In this document: positions 48,513 through 59,637 of the stretch, piece after piece
Layout: every line of letters starts with the position of its first letter
Numbering within the stretch: the stretch's first letter is position 1
Assembly: GCA_012719855.1 (NCBI GenBank)
Contig: JAAXZN010000052.1
Span: forward strand, 1-64,000
From: Serratia liquefaciens
GTDB taxonomy: Bacteria > Pseudomonadota > Gammaproteobacteria > Enterobacterales > Enterobacteriaceae
Direction of reading: 5' to 3'
Length of the DNA: 64,000 bases
Translations under genes and position numbers: made by a program
The notes under the pieces: model-generated
The model's database searches: none
What the model was told of the DNA's origin: nothing
The model's input: the letters and a program-made list of their open reading frames with translations, nothing else

Positions 48513-49044
48513 CCGAGGCTCCTTACCTGAAACGGTGATGCAGTTATCGCGCCTGCTTGCTCTTATCATGGGCTTGAGATGATCGAGCGGTAAAGGGGCG
48601 GGCAAAAAAAATGTGATAGTGAGGGCAGAGTCGTCGATTAATTTTGACGATAAGGGAATAAGCTTTCGTCGAAGCGTTATTTATTGAAACGATATTTTAA
48701 ATTTTATGAAAAATGGATGTTTCTTTTTCTTGAGGAATTGTTCGCCAGGGCGATGTTATTTTCACCAAAGTCATGATGAAAAATAGGGTTTTTAAAACTC
48801 AAGTTTAAAAATTATTTAATTTGTTGAGTTTTAAGCTATTAGTGCGACAGGGAACGATTCCATCCTCATTTTTCATTTCAGGAAGTTTTCCTAAAATCCA
48901 TTTTCTTCGCCGGGTTGATCGATTCACCTTTCCATTTCCTATGGATCATTGTGCTAGTCTGATTCGGCACCGTTTTAGCGGCGCTGAGAAAGCAAGCGAA
49001 TTAAATCCGTCTATACCCTACTGATAGCAATAAGGATTGTCTCG
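48513..49044. other. AT-rich divergent promoter region ppsR/ppsA
   Basis: The gap holds the start region of ppsR at one side and the ppsA promoter at the other. Apart from the Cra site at 48915 I see no gene or structured RNA in it. Confidence 0.5.
48915..48928 (-). promoter_or_regulatory. Cra (FruR) operator of ppsA
   Basis: On the minus strand GGTGAATCGATCAA fits every position of the Cra consensus RSTGAAWCSNTHHW. It lies about 120 bases before ppsA, where Cra activates gluconeogenic ppsA in E. coli. Confidence 0.7.
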
Positions 49045-51423
49045 ATGTCCAACAATGGCCCAGACTTGCGTAATGTGCTTTGGTACAACCATCTCGGCAT
49101 GCACGACGTTGACCGTGTCGGCGGCAAAAATGCCTCCCTCGGTGAAATGATCACCAATCTTTCCGATTTGGGCGTTGCCGTGCCAAACGGTTTTGCCACC
49201 ACCGCGCAGGCGTTTAACGATTTCCTCGAGCAAAGCGGTGTTAACCAGCGCATCTATCAGTTACTGGATCAAACTGACGTTGACGACATTGCCCAACTGA
49301 CCAAGGCCGGCGCGCAAATCCGTCAATGGGTTATCGACACGCCGTTCCACGCAGAATTTGAACGCGAAATAAACCTGGCTTACCAGCAGCTGGCAGACGG
49401 CGAGCCGGAGGCCTCTTTTGCCGTACGCTCCTCCGCTACCGCAGAAGACATGCCGGACGCCTCCTTTGCCGGCCAGCAGGAAACCTTCCTCAACGTGCAG
49501 GGCATCGACGCCGTGATGGTGGCGATCAAGCACGTGTATGCCTCACTGTTTAACGATCGTGCCATCTCTTACCGCGTGCATCAGGGTTACGATCACCGCG
49601 GCGTGGCCTTGTCGGCCGGCGTGCAGCGGATGGTGCGCTCTGACCTGGCGTCTTCCGGCGTGATGTTCACCATCGATACCGAATCCGGTTTTGATCAGGT
49701 GGTGTTTATCACCTCCGCCTTCGGCCTGGGTGAAATGGTGGTGCAGGGCGCGGTAAACCCTGACGAGTTCTACGTGCATAAACCGACGCTGCTGAAAGGC
49801 AAGCCGGCTATCGTGCGTCGTAATCTCGGTTCGAAGAAAATCCGCATGGTCTACGCACCTTCGCAGGATCACGGCAAGCAGGTACAAATTGAAGACGTGC
49901 CAGAGCAGCAACGCAATCGTTTCTCTCTGACCGACGAAGAAGTACAGGGCCTGGCGCATCAGGCACTGCTGATCGAAAAACACTACGGCCGCCCGATGGA
50001 TATCGAGTGGGCCAAAGACGGTCATACCGGCAAACTGCTGATTGTGCAGGCCCGTCCGGAAACCGTGCGTTCCAACGAACAGACGATGGAGCGTTACCAG
50101 CTTAACGGCAACAGCCCGGTGCTGGTGGAAGGACGCGCAATCGGCCACCGCATTGGCGCAGGCCCGGTAAAAGTCATCCACAACATCAGCGAAATGGATC
50201 TTATTGAGCCAGGCGACGTGCTGGTGACGGACATGACCGACCCGGACTGGGAACCGATCATGAAAAAAGCGGCGGCGATCGTCACCAACCGCGGCGGCCG
50301 TACCTGCCACGCGGCGATCATCGCGCGCGAGCTCGGCATTCCTGCCGTGGTCGGCTGCGGTAATGCCACCGATCTGCTGAAAGCCGGCCAGAAGGTGACC
50401 GTTTCCTGCGCAGAGGGCGATACCGGCTTTGTGTACAGCGATATGCTCGACTTTAGCGTGCAGAGTTCTGAAGTGACCGAGCTGCCTGAGCTGCCATTGA
50501 AAATCATGATGAACGTCGGCAACCCCGACCGTGCTTTTGATTTCGCGCGCTTGCCAAACGAAGGCGTGGGCCTGGCCCGGCTGGAATTTATCATCAACCG
50601 CATGATTGGCGTGCACCCGAGGGCGTTGCTGGAGTTCGACCAGCAGACCCCGGAGCTGCAGCAGGAAATCAAGGCGCTGATGCAGGGCTATGACCATCCG
50701 GTCGAGTTCTATGTGGGCCGCCTGACGGAAGGGATCGCCACGCTGGGCGCGGCATTCTGGCCGAAGCGGGTGATTGTGCGCCTGTCTGACTTCAAGTCCA
50801 ACGAATATGCCAATCTGGTGGGCGGTGAGAAATACGAGCCGCATGAAGAGAACCCGATGTTGGGCTTCCGTGGCGCCGGCCGTTATGTGGCCGACAGCTT
50901 CCGCGATTGTTTCGCGATGGAATGCGACGCGGTAAAACGCGTGCGTAATGAAATGGGCCTGACCAACGTCGAAATCATGGTGCCTTTCGTTCGCACCGTA
51001 GCGCAGGCGGAAGCGGTGGTCGCCGAATTGGCACGCCAGGGGCTCAAGCGTGGCGAAAACGGCCTGAAAGTGATCATGATGTGCGAAATCCCGTCCAATG
51101 CCCTGTTGGCCGATCAGTTCCTGGAGCATTTCGATGGCTTCTCCATCGGCTCCAACGACATGACTCAGCTGACGCTGGGCCTGGATCGCGATTCTGGCGT
51201 GGTGTCTGAACTGTTTGACGAACGCAACGAGGCGGTCAAGGCACTGCTGTCGATGGCGATTCAGGCGGCCAAGCGCCATGGTAAATACGTCGGGATTTGC
51301 GGGCAGGGGCCTTCCGATCATGAGGACTTCGCCGAGTGGTTGATGGAGCAGGGCATTGACAGCCTGTCGCTCAACCCGGACACCGTGGTGCAAACCTGGG
51401 TTAATCTGTCGAAGAAAAAGTAA
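49045..51423 (+). CDS. ppsA: Phosphoenolpyruvate synthase
   Basis: This 792-residue enzyme converts pyruvate and ATP to PEP, AMP and phosphate, the entry to gluconeogenesis. The N-terminal ATP-grasp domain has [10 protein letters not shown] and [20 protein letters not shown]. The swivelling domain has the phospho-histidine in [19 protein letters not shown] near residue 420. The C-terminal PEP/pyruvate domain holds [18 protein letters not shown] and the GICGQGPSD cysteine. AAGGA precedes the ATG. Regulated by PpsR at the protein level and probably by Cra at the promoter. Confidence 0.97.
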   Translation: MSNNGPDLRNVLWYNHLGMHDVDRVGGKNASLGEMITNLSDLGVAVPNGFATTAQAFNDFLEQSGVNQRIYQLLDQTDVDDIAQLTKAGAQIRQWVIDTPFHAEFEREINLAYQQLADGEPEASFAVRSSATAEDMPDASFAGQQETFLNVQGIDAVMVAIKHVYASLFNDRAISYRVHQGYDHRGVALSAGVQRMVRSDLASSGVMFTIDTESGFDQVVFITSAFGLGEMVVQGAVNPDEFYVHKPTLLKGKPAIVRRNLGSKKIRMVYAPSQDHGKQVQIEDVPEQQRNRFSLTDEEVQGLAHQALLIEKHYGRPMDIEWAKDGHTGKLLIVQARPETVRSNEQTMERYQLNGNSPVLVEGRAIGHRIGAGPVKVIHNISEMDLIEPGDVLVTDMTDPDWEPIMKKAAAIVTNRGGRTCHAAIIARELGIPAVVGCGNATDLLKAGQKVTVSCAEGDTGFVYSDMLDFSVQSSEVTELPELPLKIMMNVGNPDRAFDFARLPNEGVGLARLEFIINRMIGVHPRALLEFDQQTPELQQEIKALMQGYDHPVEFYVGRLTEGIATLGAAFWPKRVIVRLSDFKSNEYANLVGGEKYEPHEENPMLGFRGAGRYVADSFRDCFAMECDAVKRVRNEMGLTNVEIMVPFVRTVAQAEAVVAELARQGLKRGENGLKVIMMCEIPSNALLADQFLEHFDGFSIGSNDMTQLTLGLDRDSGVVSELFDERNEAVKALLSMAIQAAKRHGKYVGICGQGPSDHEDFAEWLMEQGIDSLSLNPDTVVQTWVNLSKKK

Positions 51424-51452
51424 TTCTTCGGCATAAGATTCCGCATTAACTC

Positions 51453-51486
51453 TAAAGCCGTAGCTCAGGTTACGGCTTTATTATTT
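51453..51486 (+). terminator. ppsA terminator
   Basis: TAAAGCCGTA/TACGGCTTTA with an eight-base loop, then TTATTT. Confidence 0.85.
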
Positions 51487-51536
51487 CTGAATGTAAATTG
51501 AAAAGGCGACAGGAATAACATTAGCCAAAAAAGAAT

Positions 51537-51645
51537 AAAAAAAAGCCCATCATAGGAGACGGGCAAAGACTACACACAGCAATTCACATGTATGGCATTA
51601 CATTGTTTGGAAATCTTGCTTTAAATCAGGTATTTGAAGCAATAG
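51537..51645 (-). ncRNA. rprA: Small regulatory RNA RprA
   Basis: The 3' half on the minus strand, GAATTGCTGTGTGTAGTC then TTTGCCCGTC and the GATGGGC terminator with eight T residues, is nearly the same as E. coli RprA. The gene sits beside ydiK as in E. coli. The 5' stem (TTGCTTCAAAT/ATTTAAAGCAA) and the GATTTAAAGCAAGATTTCC segment that should pair with the rpoS leader differ in sequence but keep the layout. The 5' end at about 51645 is estimated from a TATTAT -10-like element. RprA activates rpoS translation and is made under Rcs envelope stress. Confidence 0.88.
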
Positions 51646-51683
51646 ATGGCAATAATACTAGATATTTAAACATCATTAGTCAT

Positions 51684-51697
51684 TAAGAATCATCCTA
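51684..51697. promoter_or_regulatory. RcsB box of rprA
   Basis: TAAGAATCATCCTA matches 12 of 14 positions of the Rcs box TAAGAATATTCCTA and lies about 45 bases upstream of the estimated rprA start. Confidence 0.75.
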
Positions 51698-51742
51698 ATC
51701 AATATCTCGCATCCCATTTATTGTTAATCCGAATGAGTTTTA

Positions 51743-51803
51743 TCACCGGGCTAAAAAGATGCATTTATTCGGTATGTTTAATTAATATCCAGTTGCCCGG
51801 TGA
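51743..51803. repeat. Widely spaced 9-base inverted repeat
   Basis: TCACCGGGC (51743-51751) and GCCCGGTGA (51795-51803) are perfect inverted copies 43 bases apart in AT-rich DNA between rprA and ydiK. Confidence 0.5.
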
Positions 51804-51854
51804 CTTTATTTCAGCAGGATCGGGCCCAGTACAGAAGAATGGATTAAGAGGGGA

Positions 51855-51877
51855 TCCTGCCCGGCGATCCGGGCAGA
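51855..51877 (-). other. Hairpin after ydiK
   Basis: CTGCCCGG/CCGGGCAG stem with a four-base loop, just after the ydiK stop. There is no T tract, so termination is doubtful. Confidence 0.4.
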
Positions 51878-51885
51878 AATAGGGA

Positions 51886-52986
51886 TTATTGCTGTTCCAG
51901 GTCTTTAGCGACCTCTTTCAGATCGGCAGTCGGTTCTGGCGCCTCGTTCATCCAGGCGGTGAGCAAGCGATAAGACACCGCCAAAACCACCGGGCCGATA
52001 AACAGGCCAATCATGCCGAAAGCCAGTAGACCACCGATAACGCCGGACAGGATCAGCAACATCGGCAGATCGGCGCCCATACGGATCAACACCGGCCTTA
52101 GCACGTTATCCAGCGTAGCCACTACGCAGCTCCAGACCAGCAGCACGGTGCCCCAGGTGGTGTCACCGCTCCAGTACAGCCAGATAATGGCAGGCACCAG
52201 CACCAGCAGCGGCCCCAGTTGTGCGACGCAGCAGATAAAGATCAGCACCGTCAGCAGGGTGGCGGCAGGAATGCCGGTCACCGCCAGGCCAATGCCGCCC
52301 AATACCGATTGCACCAGCGCCGTTACCACAACGCCCAGTGCCACCGCGCGGATCGCCTGACCGCCCAGTACCACTGCGGCATCACCGCGTTCGGCGCCAA
52401 GGCGGGTCGCAAAGTGACGAATGCCCAAAGCAACCTGCTCTCCACGGGCATAGAGCAATACGCTAAACAGCAGCATCAGCGTGCAATGCAGCAGCAGCCG
52501 GCCAATATGCGCCGCCTGTGCCACAAACCAGGTGGCGGTTTGGCCGAAGTAGGGTTGTACTTTCGCCACCAGGGCGGTACCGCCGGCGCTCACCAACGTA
52601 TGGTAACTGTTATAAATTTTATCGCCGATCATCGGGATTGATTGCAGCCAGGCCAGATCGGGAATATGCAGCTTGCCGGGGGTGCTGGCCCAGGCAACCA
52701 CGGGGGCGCTGTTGTCTACCACGCTGCTGACCAACAGAGAAATCGGCAGGATGAACAGCAGGATCAACAGCAAGGTCATGACCAGCACGGCCAGCGAGCG
52801 CCGACCCCAGAGTATTTTTTGCAGCTTGATCAGCAGCGGCCAGGTGGCGATAACCACCATGCCGGCCCAGGCAAAGCCGAGAATAAAGGGTTGAATGACC
52901 CAAAAACAGGCGACGATCATAATGGCGATAAACAGCACGCCAAAAATAATCCGTGGCAAATCGTATCGGGACTGCGGGAGTGTCAT
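51886..52986 (-). CDS. ydiK: AI-2E family transporter YdiK
   Basis: This 366-residue inner-membrane protein has about seven to eight hydrophobic segments and belongs to the AI-2E/PerM family. The C-terminal half has the DNVLRPVLIRMGADLPMLLILSGVIGGLLAFGMIGLFIGPVVLAVSY block (shown in part: GLLAFGMIGLFIGPVVLAV) typical of the family. Some members export autoinducer-2 or act in ion homeostasis; YdiK has no settled role. It is divergent from ydiJ. Confidence 0.92.
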   Translation of the reverse strand: MTLPQSRYDLPRIIFGVLFIAIMIVACFWVIQPFILGFAWAGMVVIATWPLLIKLQKILWGRRSLAVLVMTLLLILLFILPISLLVSSVVDNSAPVVAWASTPGKLHIPDLAWLQSIPMIGDKIYNSYHTLVSAGGTALVAKVQPYFGQTATWFVAQAAHIGRLLLHCTLMLLFSVLLYARGEQVALGIRHFATRLGAERGDAAVVLGGQAIRAVALGVVVTALVQSVLGGIGLAVTGIPAATLLTVLIFICCVAQLGPLLVLVPAIIWLYWSGDTTWGTVLLVWSCVVATLDNVLRPVLIRMGADLPMLLILSGVIGGLLAFGMIGLFIGPVVLAVSYRLLTAWMNEAPEPTADLKEVAKDLEQQ

Positions 52987-53229
52987 GAATGGGTTCTCAT
53001 CCTGGTAAGTTAATTCCTTTGTTTAGCTTAAGCATGGTGCATTTTCGTCACTTTTCATAATGCGACGCACCTTTTATCGCGCGTCGCCTGACGACCTAAT
53101 AATGTGCATGCCTTCACTAAACGAGTATGTTAGTTTTTATGCCTAATAAAAAGTAGGGTGGGTCTGAATAAAGGCCTGATTCAGCGTGCATAAGCGCATA
53201 AAAAATAGACAGACAGGGTCAAAAAGCGA

Positions 53230-56200
53230 ATGATCCCACAGATTTCTCAGGCACCCGGACTCGTTCAACGGGTGCTCGACTTTTTGGAAGCCTTAAAGCA
53301 AAACGGATTCAATGGCGATATCGCCACCAGCTACGCCGACCGGCTGACGATGGCGACCGACAACAGTATCTATCAGTTGCTGCCCGACGCGGTAGTGTTT
53401 CCCCGTTCCACCGCAGACGTGGCGCTGATTGCACGCCTGGCGGCAGAAGAACGTTTCAGCGCGCTGACCTTCAGCCCTCGTGGCGGCGGGACCGGCACCA
53501 ACGGGCAGTCGCTTAACAGCGGCATCGTGGTGGACATGTCGCGCCACATGAACCGTATTCTGGACATCAACGTCGAGCAGGGGTGGGTTAAGGTGGAGGC
53601 TGGGGTGATCAAAGACCAGCTTAACCAGTACCTGCGGCCCTTCGGTTATTTCTTCTCGCCGGAGCTTTCCACCAGTAACCGCGCCACGCTTGGCGGCATG
53701 ATCAATACCGACGCCTCAGGCCAGGGGTCGCTGGTGTACGGTAAAACCTCCGATCACGTACTGGGCCTGCGGGCGGTTTTGCTGGGCGGCGACATGATCG
53801 ACACCCGCGCCATGCCGACGCCGCTGGCGGAAACGATTGCCTGCGAGGAAACCCTCGAGGGACATATTTACCGGACGGTACTCAACAGTTGCCGTGACCA
53901 ACGCGCCCTGATCCTGGAAAAATTCCCCAAGCTAAACCGCTTCCTGACCGGCTACGATCTGCGGCACGTGTTTAGCGACGATCTGCAAACCTTCGATTTG
54001 ACGCGTATTCTGACCGGCGCCGAAGGGACGCTGGCCTTTATTACCGAAGCGCGGTTGGACATTACGCCGCTGCCGAAGGTTCGTCGTCTGGTAAATGTAA
54101 AATACGACTCCTTTGATTCCGCGCTGCGCAATGCGCCCTTTATGGTGGAAGCCAAGGCGCTGTCGGTAGAAACCATTGATTCCAAGGTGTTGAACCTGGC
54201 GCGTGAGGATATCGTCTGGCATTCGGTGAGCGAACTGATCACCAACGTGCCGGATAAAGAGATGCTGGGCCTGAACATCGTCGAATTTGCCGGTGACGAC
54301 AAGGCCCTGATCGACCAGCAGATGGAAAGCCTGTGCCTGCGATTGGACGAGTTGATTTCCGAGAGGCAGGGCGGCGTGATTGGCTATCAAATCTGTGGCG
54401 ATTTGGTGGGCATCGAGCGCATTTATAACATGCGCAAAAAAGCGGTCGGATTATTGGGTAACGCCAAGGGGCGGGCCAAACCGATCCCCTTTGCCGAAGA
54501 CACCTGCGTGCCGCCTCAGCATCTGGCCGATTACATCGTCGAATTCCGTCAGTTGCTGGACAGCCACAACCTCAGTTACGGCATGTTTGGTCACGTCGAT
54601 GCCGGCGTACTGCATGTGCGCCCCGCGCTCGACATGTGCGATCCCCAGCAGGAAGTGCTGATGAAGCAGCTCTCCGATCGGGTGGTGGCACTGACCGCCA
54701 AATACGGCGGCTTGCTGTGGGGCGAACATGGCAAAGGCTTCCGCGCCGAATACAGCCCGGAGTTTTTCGGCGAGCAGCTGTATCTGGAACTGCGTCGCAT
54801 CAAAGCCGCATTCGATCCGAACAACCGCCTCAACCCCGGCAAAATTTGTTCGCCGCTGGGCGTCGATGCGCCAATGATGAAAGTGGACGCCGTCAAGCGC
54901 GGTACCCTCGATCGCCGCATTCCTGTCGAAGTACGTACTTCGTTCCGGGGGGCGATGGAGTGTAACGGCAACGGCCTGTGCTTCAATTTTGACGTGCGTA
55001 GTCCGATGTGCCCGTCGATGAAAATCACCGGCAACCGTATTCATTCGCCAAAAGGCCGGGCCGCGCTGGTGCGTGAATGGCTGCGTCTGTTGTCCGAGCA
55101 GGGCGTCGATCCCGTGGCGTTGGAAAAACAGCTGCCGCAGCAGCGGCTCAGTTTCCGAGCGCTGATCGAGAAAACCCGTAACAGCTGGTACGCCGGCAAA
55201 GGCGAATATGATTTCTCGCACGAGGTGAAAGAGGCGATGTCCGGCTGTCTGGCCTGCAAAGCCTGTTCCACCCAATGCCCGATCAAGATTGACGTGCCGG
55301 GCTTCCGTTCGCGCTTCCTGCAGCTTTACCACACCCGTTATCTGCGGCCGGCGCGTGACTATATGGTCGCCGGGGTAGAAAGCTATACGCCGCTGATGGC
55401 GAAAGCGCCCAAGGTGTTCAACTTCTTCTTCCGTCAGCCCTGGGTGCGTGATCTCAGCCGCAATACTGTCGGCAGGGTTGATTTGCCGATGCTCTCCAGC
55501 CCGACGCTGCGTCAGCAACTTTCCGGCCATGGCGCCATGACCATGACGCTGGAGCAGCTTGAAGCGCTGAATGCCGAACAACGCGAGCAGCACGTTTTGA
55601 TCGTGCAGGATCCCTTCACCAGCTATTACGATGCCAAAGTGGTGGCGGACTTTGTGCGGCTGGTGGAAAAGCTCGGCTATCGGCCGGTGCTGCTGCCGTT
55701 CTCACCGAATGGCAAGGCGCAGCACATTAAAGGTTTCCTGACGCGTTTTGCCCGTACCGCGCGCAAAACCGCCGATTTCCTCAATCGGGTGGCAAAACTC
55801 GGTATGCCGCTGGTGGGGGTCGATCCGGCGCTGGTGCTGTGTTATCGCGATGAATATAACGAGATCCTGGGGGAAACCCGCGGGGATTTCCAGGTGCAAC
55901 TGGTGCACGAATGGTTGCAGCAACTGCTGGCCGAGCGGGCTGAACAGCCTGCCACCGGTGAGGCCTGGTATCTGTTTGGTCACTGTACTGAAACCACCGC
56001 CTTGCCGGCCAGCGGCCAGCATTGGACGTCGATCTTTGCTCGTTTCGGCGCCAGGCTGGAAAATGTCAGCGTGGGCTGCTGTGGCATGGCGGGCACTTAC
56101 GGGCACGAAGTGAAGAACCTGCAGAATTCGCTCGGCATTTATGAGCTATCATGGCACCAGGCATTGCAGCGTCTGCCTCGGCAACGTTGTCTGGCGACCG

Positions 56201-56286
56201 GTTATTCCTGTCGCAGCCAGGTCAAACGCATTGAGGGTAACGGTGTACGGCACCCATTACAGGCACTTCTGGAGATGATTGAGTGA
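53230..56286 (+). CDS. ydiJ: FAD-linked oxidoreductase with 4Fe-4S domain, YdiJ
   Basis: This 1018-residue protein fuses three parts: an N-terminal FAD-binding type 4 (VAO/GlcD-like) domain with FSPRGGGTGTNGQSL; a linking domain with GHVDAGVLHVRPALD and LWGEHGKGFR; and a ferredoxin-type 4Fe-4S region CLACKACSTQCPIKID (about residue 675) followed by CCG-type iron-sulfur domains (GCCGMAGTYGHE). Its length equals E. coli YdiJ. Recent work assigns YdiJ-type enzymes to D-2-hydroxyglutarate oxidation, which I recall but cannot confirm here. Its end overlaps menI by four bases. Confidence 0.93.
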   Translation: MIPQISQAPGLVQRVLDFLEALKQNGFNGDIATSYADRLTMATDNSIYQLLPDAVVFPRSTADVALIARLAAEERFSALTFSPRGGGTGTNGQSLNSGIVVDMSRHMNRILDINVEQGWVKVEAGVIKDQLNQYLRPFGYFFSPELSTSNRATLGGMINTDASGQGSLVYGKTSDHVLGLRAVLLGGDMIDTRAMPTPLAETIACEETLEGHIYRTVLNSCRDQRALILEKFPKLNRFLTGYDLRHVFSDDLQTFDLTRILTGAEGTLAFITEARLDITPLPKVRRLVNVKYDSFDSALRNAPFMVEAKALSVETIDSKVLNLAREDIVWHSVSELITNVPDKEMLGLNIVEFAGDDKALIDQQMESLCLRLDELISERQGGVIGYQICGDLVGIERIYNMRKKAVGLLGNAKGRAKPIPFAEDTCVPPQHLADYIVEFRQLLDSHNLSYGMFGHVDAGVLHVRPALDMCDPQQEVLMKQLSDRVVALTAKYGGLLWGEHGKGFRAEYSPEFFGEQLYLELRRIKAAFDPNNRLNPGKICSPLGVDAPMMKVDAVKRGTLDRRIPVEVRTSFRGAMECNGNGLCFNFDVRSPMCPSMKITGNRIHSPKGRAALVREWLRLLSEQGVDPVALEKQLPQQRLSFRALIEKTRNSWYAGKGEYDFSHEVKEAMSGCLACKACSTQCPIKIDVPGFRSRFLQLYHTRYLRPARDYMVAGVESYTPLMAKAPKVFNFFFRQPWVRDLSRNTVGRVDLPMLSSPTLRQQLSGHGAMTMTLEQLEALNAEQREQHVLIVQDPFTSYYDAKVVADFVRLVEKLGYRPVLLPFSPNGKAQHIKGFLTRFARTARKTADFLNRVAKLGMPLVGVDPALVLCYRDEYNEILGETRGDFQVQLVHEWLQQLLAERAEQPATGEAWYLFGHCTETTALPASGQHWTSIFARFGARLENVSVGCCGMAGTYGHEVKNLQNSLGIYELSWHQALQRLPRQRCLATGYSCRSQVKRIEGNGVRHPLQALLEMIE

Positions 56287-56699
56287 AACTGTGGAAACGA
56301 GAAACGACGCTGGAACAATTAAACCAGGCCGGCGAAGGATGTATGGTCAGCCATGTGGGGATCCACTTTACCCGAATGGAAGAGGATTACCTTGAGGCGA
56401 CCATGCCGGTAGATCAACGTACGCGGCAGCCGTTTGGCCTGTTGCACGGTGGCGCTTCGGTGGTGCTGGCGGAGTCGATGGGATCGATGGCCGGTTACCT
56501 GTGCAGCGAAGGCGATCAGAAAGTGGTGGGGCTGGAAATCAATGCCAACCACCTGCGGGCGGTGTTTGAAGGGCAGGTGCGCGGGGTTTGTCGTGCGCTG
56601 CACGTTGGCCGTCGGCATCAGGTCTGGCAGATCGAGATTTTCGATTCACGCGATCGCCTTTGCTGCACTTCGCGTTTAACCACCGCAGTGATCGATTAA
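56283..56699 (+). CDS. menI: 1,4-dihydroxy-2-naphthoyl-CoA hydrolase MenI (YdiI)
   Basis: This 138-residue hotdog-fold thioesterase has the GLLHGGASVVLAES motif with the catalytic glutamate and NANHLR. It is nearly collinear with E. coli YdiI/MenI (136 residues), which cleaves DHNA-CoA in menaquinone synthesis. The GTG start at 56283 overlaps the ydiJ stop (GTGA), so the two are co-translated. Confidence 0.94.
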   Translation: MKLWKRETTLEQLNQAGEGCMVSHVGIHFTRMEEDYLEATMPVDQRTRQPFGLLHGGASVVLAESMGSMAGYLCSEGDQKVVGLEINANHLRAVFEGQVRGVCRALHVGRRHQVWQIEIFDSRDRLCCTSRLTTAVID

Positions 56700-56708
56700 G
56701 TTTCCTTC

Positions 56709-56740
56709 CCCGCAGGCATTCCGACCTGCGGGTTTCTTGT
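56709..56740. terminator. Terminator after menI
   Basis: CCCGCAGG/CCTGCGGG stem with an eight-base loop, then TTTCTTG. Confidence 0.75.
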
Positions 56741-56752
56741 CAGTCGGCGGGG

Positions 56753-57157
56753 TTACAGCTGAAATGGCACCCGCTTGACGAAGTCCTTCTGGAAGGCGTT
56801 GGCCTTCTCCCAGGTTCCTTCCATCGCGTATTTCTGGCAGATCAGGGTCAGAGTATGGCGGGCAAAATGGTAGCTCTGAACCCGAAACAGCTGGCAGCGC
56901 TGCGGGTTGTTGATCTCCACGATCAGTCGGTTATGCAGCTTGCTCAACGCGTGCAGATAGCTTTCATCATCGCCGTTTTCCAGGCACAGATTGGCCATGT
57001 TGAGGCTGACGTTGTTGTAGCGCTTCAGGTGGTTGATATTGCACTCCGGCCGCCTGAGCGACGCTTCCGCCATATAGAAATCTACCGTGGCGTCACGCAC
57101 GCTGAACTTATAGTCATCAATTTTGCCCAGCAGCCACGCATTCATCGAGATATTCAT
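56753..57157 (-). CDS. Fur-box-associated protein of unknown function
   Basis: From the ATG at 57157 this is a 134-residue soluble protein, MNISMNAWLLGKIDDYKFSV onward, mainly helical by eye, with conserved-looking cysteines and tyrosines (RRPECNINHLKRYNNVSLNMANLCLENGD, shown in part as RRPECNINHLKRYNNV). It has no signal peptide, membrane helix or DNA-binding motif that I can name. A strong Fur box lies about 20-40 bases ahead of the start, so iron repression is likely. It is convergent with menI and divergent from suf. The frame is open to 57223, but a start there would lie upstream of the Fur box and is unlikely. Confidence 0.75.
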   Translation of the reverse strand: MNISMNAWLLGKIDDYKFSVRDATVDFYMAEASLRRPECNINHLKRYNNVSLNMANLCLENGDDESYLHALSKLHNRLIVEINNPQRCQLFRVQSYHFARHTLTLICQKYAMEGTWEKANAFQKDFVKRVPFQL

Positions 57158-57178
57158 TTGCCCGCGCTCAATTTGTAA

Positions 57179-57197
57179 TTGAATGATAATCATTATC
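57179..57197. promoter_or_regulatory. Fur box upstream of the unknown gene
   Basis: Matches 16 of 19 positions of the Fur consensus, including the whole AATGATAATCATTATC core. Confidence 0.85.
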
Positions 57198-57639
57198 ATA
57201 TTTACTGGCGCGTTTACGATCAATCATTCTGTTGAAATTTTTATCGCGGCAGGGGGATGCATTGAGCGAGCGGCGACCCAATATGGTCAGTAGCGACTAA
57301 ACTTTAGTCATAGAGCCTGCGAATTGTCTGCCTGCACTGAAGCGCGAAAGGGGGAGAAAAGTCCCTAATTGTCGATAAACGCATTTTTAAGACAGACAAA
57401 ATTCAGAAATAGGTATTTTCTATGAATGTTTAAAGCAAAATAAAAATCCGGATCTGTAAAGCGTTCGAGCCAATAGGCAAGCGCGAAGGTAGTACAGGAT
57501 GTGCTGTAAATTCATAGGGATAAATTGATCCCCTTGCCGACCTGCAGCGATTGTCTCGCTGACTGTCCCGCGCGCTTGCCGCATACCGAAACGAAAATCC
57601 GGGTTTTTGGCGGATACCCCCGCAAAACAAACGGTTGAA
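57198..57639. other. Gap before suf with no gene recognised
   Basis: About 440 bases between two divergent promoters. I find no convincing frame or hairpin-plus-T structure. In E. coli the sRNA rydB lies near here, but I cannot recognise it. Confidence 0.4.
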
Positions 57640-57656
57640 GTGATAATTGTTATCAC
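57640..57656. promoter_or_regulatory. Fur-like palindrome of the suf operon
   Basis: GTGATAATTGTTATCAC is a near-perfect 17-base palindrome, 57 bases upstream of sufA. The overlapping 19-base register matches the Fur consensus at 13 of 19. E. coli suf is repressed by Fur and activated by IscR and OxyR. Confidence 0.6.
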
Positions 57657-57712
57657 TAACATAGTAGCAACCCAGATTGGCTGTGGAAAAACACGAGTGT
57701 GAGGTAGGCCAT

Positions 57713-58084
57713 ATGCAAACGGAAAATGTCGGCACCTTTTCTCTGGACGAAAATGTCTGGCAAGGCATTTTGCTCAGTGATAATGCCGTACAACAAATTA
57801 CTAAATTAATGCAGCAGGATCCGCAGGTGAAGGGGCTGCAGCTCGGGGTGAAGCAGTCAGGCTGCGCCGGGTTTGCCTATGTGCTGGATCTCACCCGTGA
57901 ACCCGCTGACGACGACCTGCTGTTTGAGCGCGATGGCGCCAAACTGTATGTGCCGTTAAAAGCCATGCCGTTTATCGATGGCACCACGGTGGATTTTGTC
58001 CGTGAAGGGCTGAATCAGATATTCAAATTTAATAACCCTAAAGCTCAGCATGCCTGCGGGTGCGGCGAGAGTTTTGGCGTTTGA
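57713..58084 (+). CDS. sufA: Fe-S cluster assembly A-type scaffold SufA
   Basis: This 123-residue A-type carrier has the three cluster-binding cysteines C51 (KQSGCAGF), C115 and C117 ([11 protein letters not shown]). The A-type family hands 2Fe-2S/4Fe-4S clusters to target proteins. The start at 57713 (MQTENVGTF) has GAGG upstream. It is the first gene of sufABCDSE, 14 bases ahead of sufB. Confidence 0.94.
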   Translation: MQTENVGTFSLDENVWQGILLSDNAVQQITKLMQQDPQVKGLQLGVKQSGCAGFAYVLDLTREPADDDLLFERDGAKLYVPLKAMPFIDGTTVDFVREGLNQIFKFNNPKAQHACGCGESFGV

Positions 58085-58098
58085 GCGATGCAATCAAC

Positions 58099-59595
<1,497 letters not shown>

Positions 59596-59637
59596 TCGCC
59601 GGATTTACAGCGCGAAAGCGCGACCTAAGGACACTGC

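Noticed and set aside
49543-51393. A 616-codon open frame on the minus strand
   Set aside because: Antisense shadow of ppsA; no start signal and no protein-like motifs.
57430-57768. Minus-strand frames in the suf promoter gap
   Set aside because: Low-quality, no ribosome site, and they run into sufA antisense.
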